DNA of 64,000 nucleotides from Micromonospora avicenniae. GTDB lineage: Bacteria > Actinomycetota > Actinomycetes > Mycobacteriales > Micromonosporaceae. Location: positions 186,001-250,000 of the forward strand of contig NZ_FTNF01000004.1 of NCBI RefSeq assembly GCF_900156065.1, read 5' to 3'. Within the stretch, counting starts at the first letter, position 1. More notes on this DNA, generated by a model. That model was not told the origin of the DNA. It was given only the letters and a program-made list of their open reading frames with translations, and did not search any database. The letters are not shown here.

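Overview
The window is very GC-rich with strong G/C third-position bias and frequent GTG/TTG starts. It carries actinobacterial families (type VII secretion Ecc proteins, WXG100 proteins, mycosins, ECF sigma/anti-sigma pair). It looks like a chromosomal segment of an actinomycete, most likely Micromonosporaceae; that placement is inference from gene families and style, not from a search.

Layout. (i) 1-601: tail of a repeat-containing secreted protein, a strong terminator, and a short zinc-type anti-sigma. (ii) 736-10739 (minus strand): an ECF sigma factor, then an operon reading 10739 to 1491: an uncharacterised protein, a wall-associated protein with two transglycosylase-like folds and a B-lectin domain, a proline-rich protein with an ADP-ribosyltransferase-like end, and an EccA-like protein (beta-helix plus two CbbX-type AAA+ domains). 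(iii) 10870-20075: ordinary chromosome with a sulfur module (LysR, cysteine dioxygenase, YeiH-type exporter), a secreted subtilase, a TetR/hydrolase divergent pair and an SDR. (iv) 20222-36363: the type VII secretion core: LysM-like membrane protein, two tandem mycosin-like proteins, EccC (convergent), EccD, EccB, two WXG100 proteins, a small helical protein, a long Gly-repeat substrate, a YbaB-fold protein and another small helical protein. No EccE is seen. (v) 36461 to the window edge: ONE uninterrupted plus-strand reading frame of at least 9180 codons that does not stop inside the window.

The giant frame is the centrepiece. It starts with a WXG100/CpnT-like helical secretion domain. Proline/Thr/Gly linkers then string together five papain-fold (glutamine-deamidase-like) cores in different states of decay, an HExxH metalloprotease, a TcdA/TcdB-like DXD glycosyltransferase, a His/Cys caspase-like candidate, two OTU-like folds without the catalytic Cys, and two long arrays of glycine-rich beta-hairpin modules. 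The layout recalls MARTX or large clostridial toxins, but here it sits at the end of a type VII secretion operon.

A second theme is loss of catalysis in the machinery: both mycosins keep the Asp but lack the catalytic His and Ser, and both transglycosylase-like domains have Ala where Glu is expected. Four type VII transcription units share a same-orientation TTGAACCG box upstream, which may mark a common regulon. No tRNA, rRNA, CRISPR array or insertion sequence was seen, and no gene-free stretch exceeds 300 bases.
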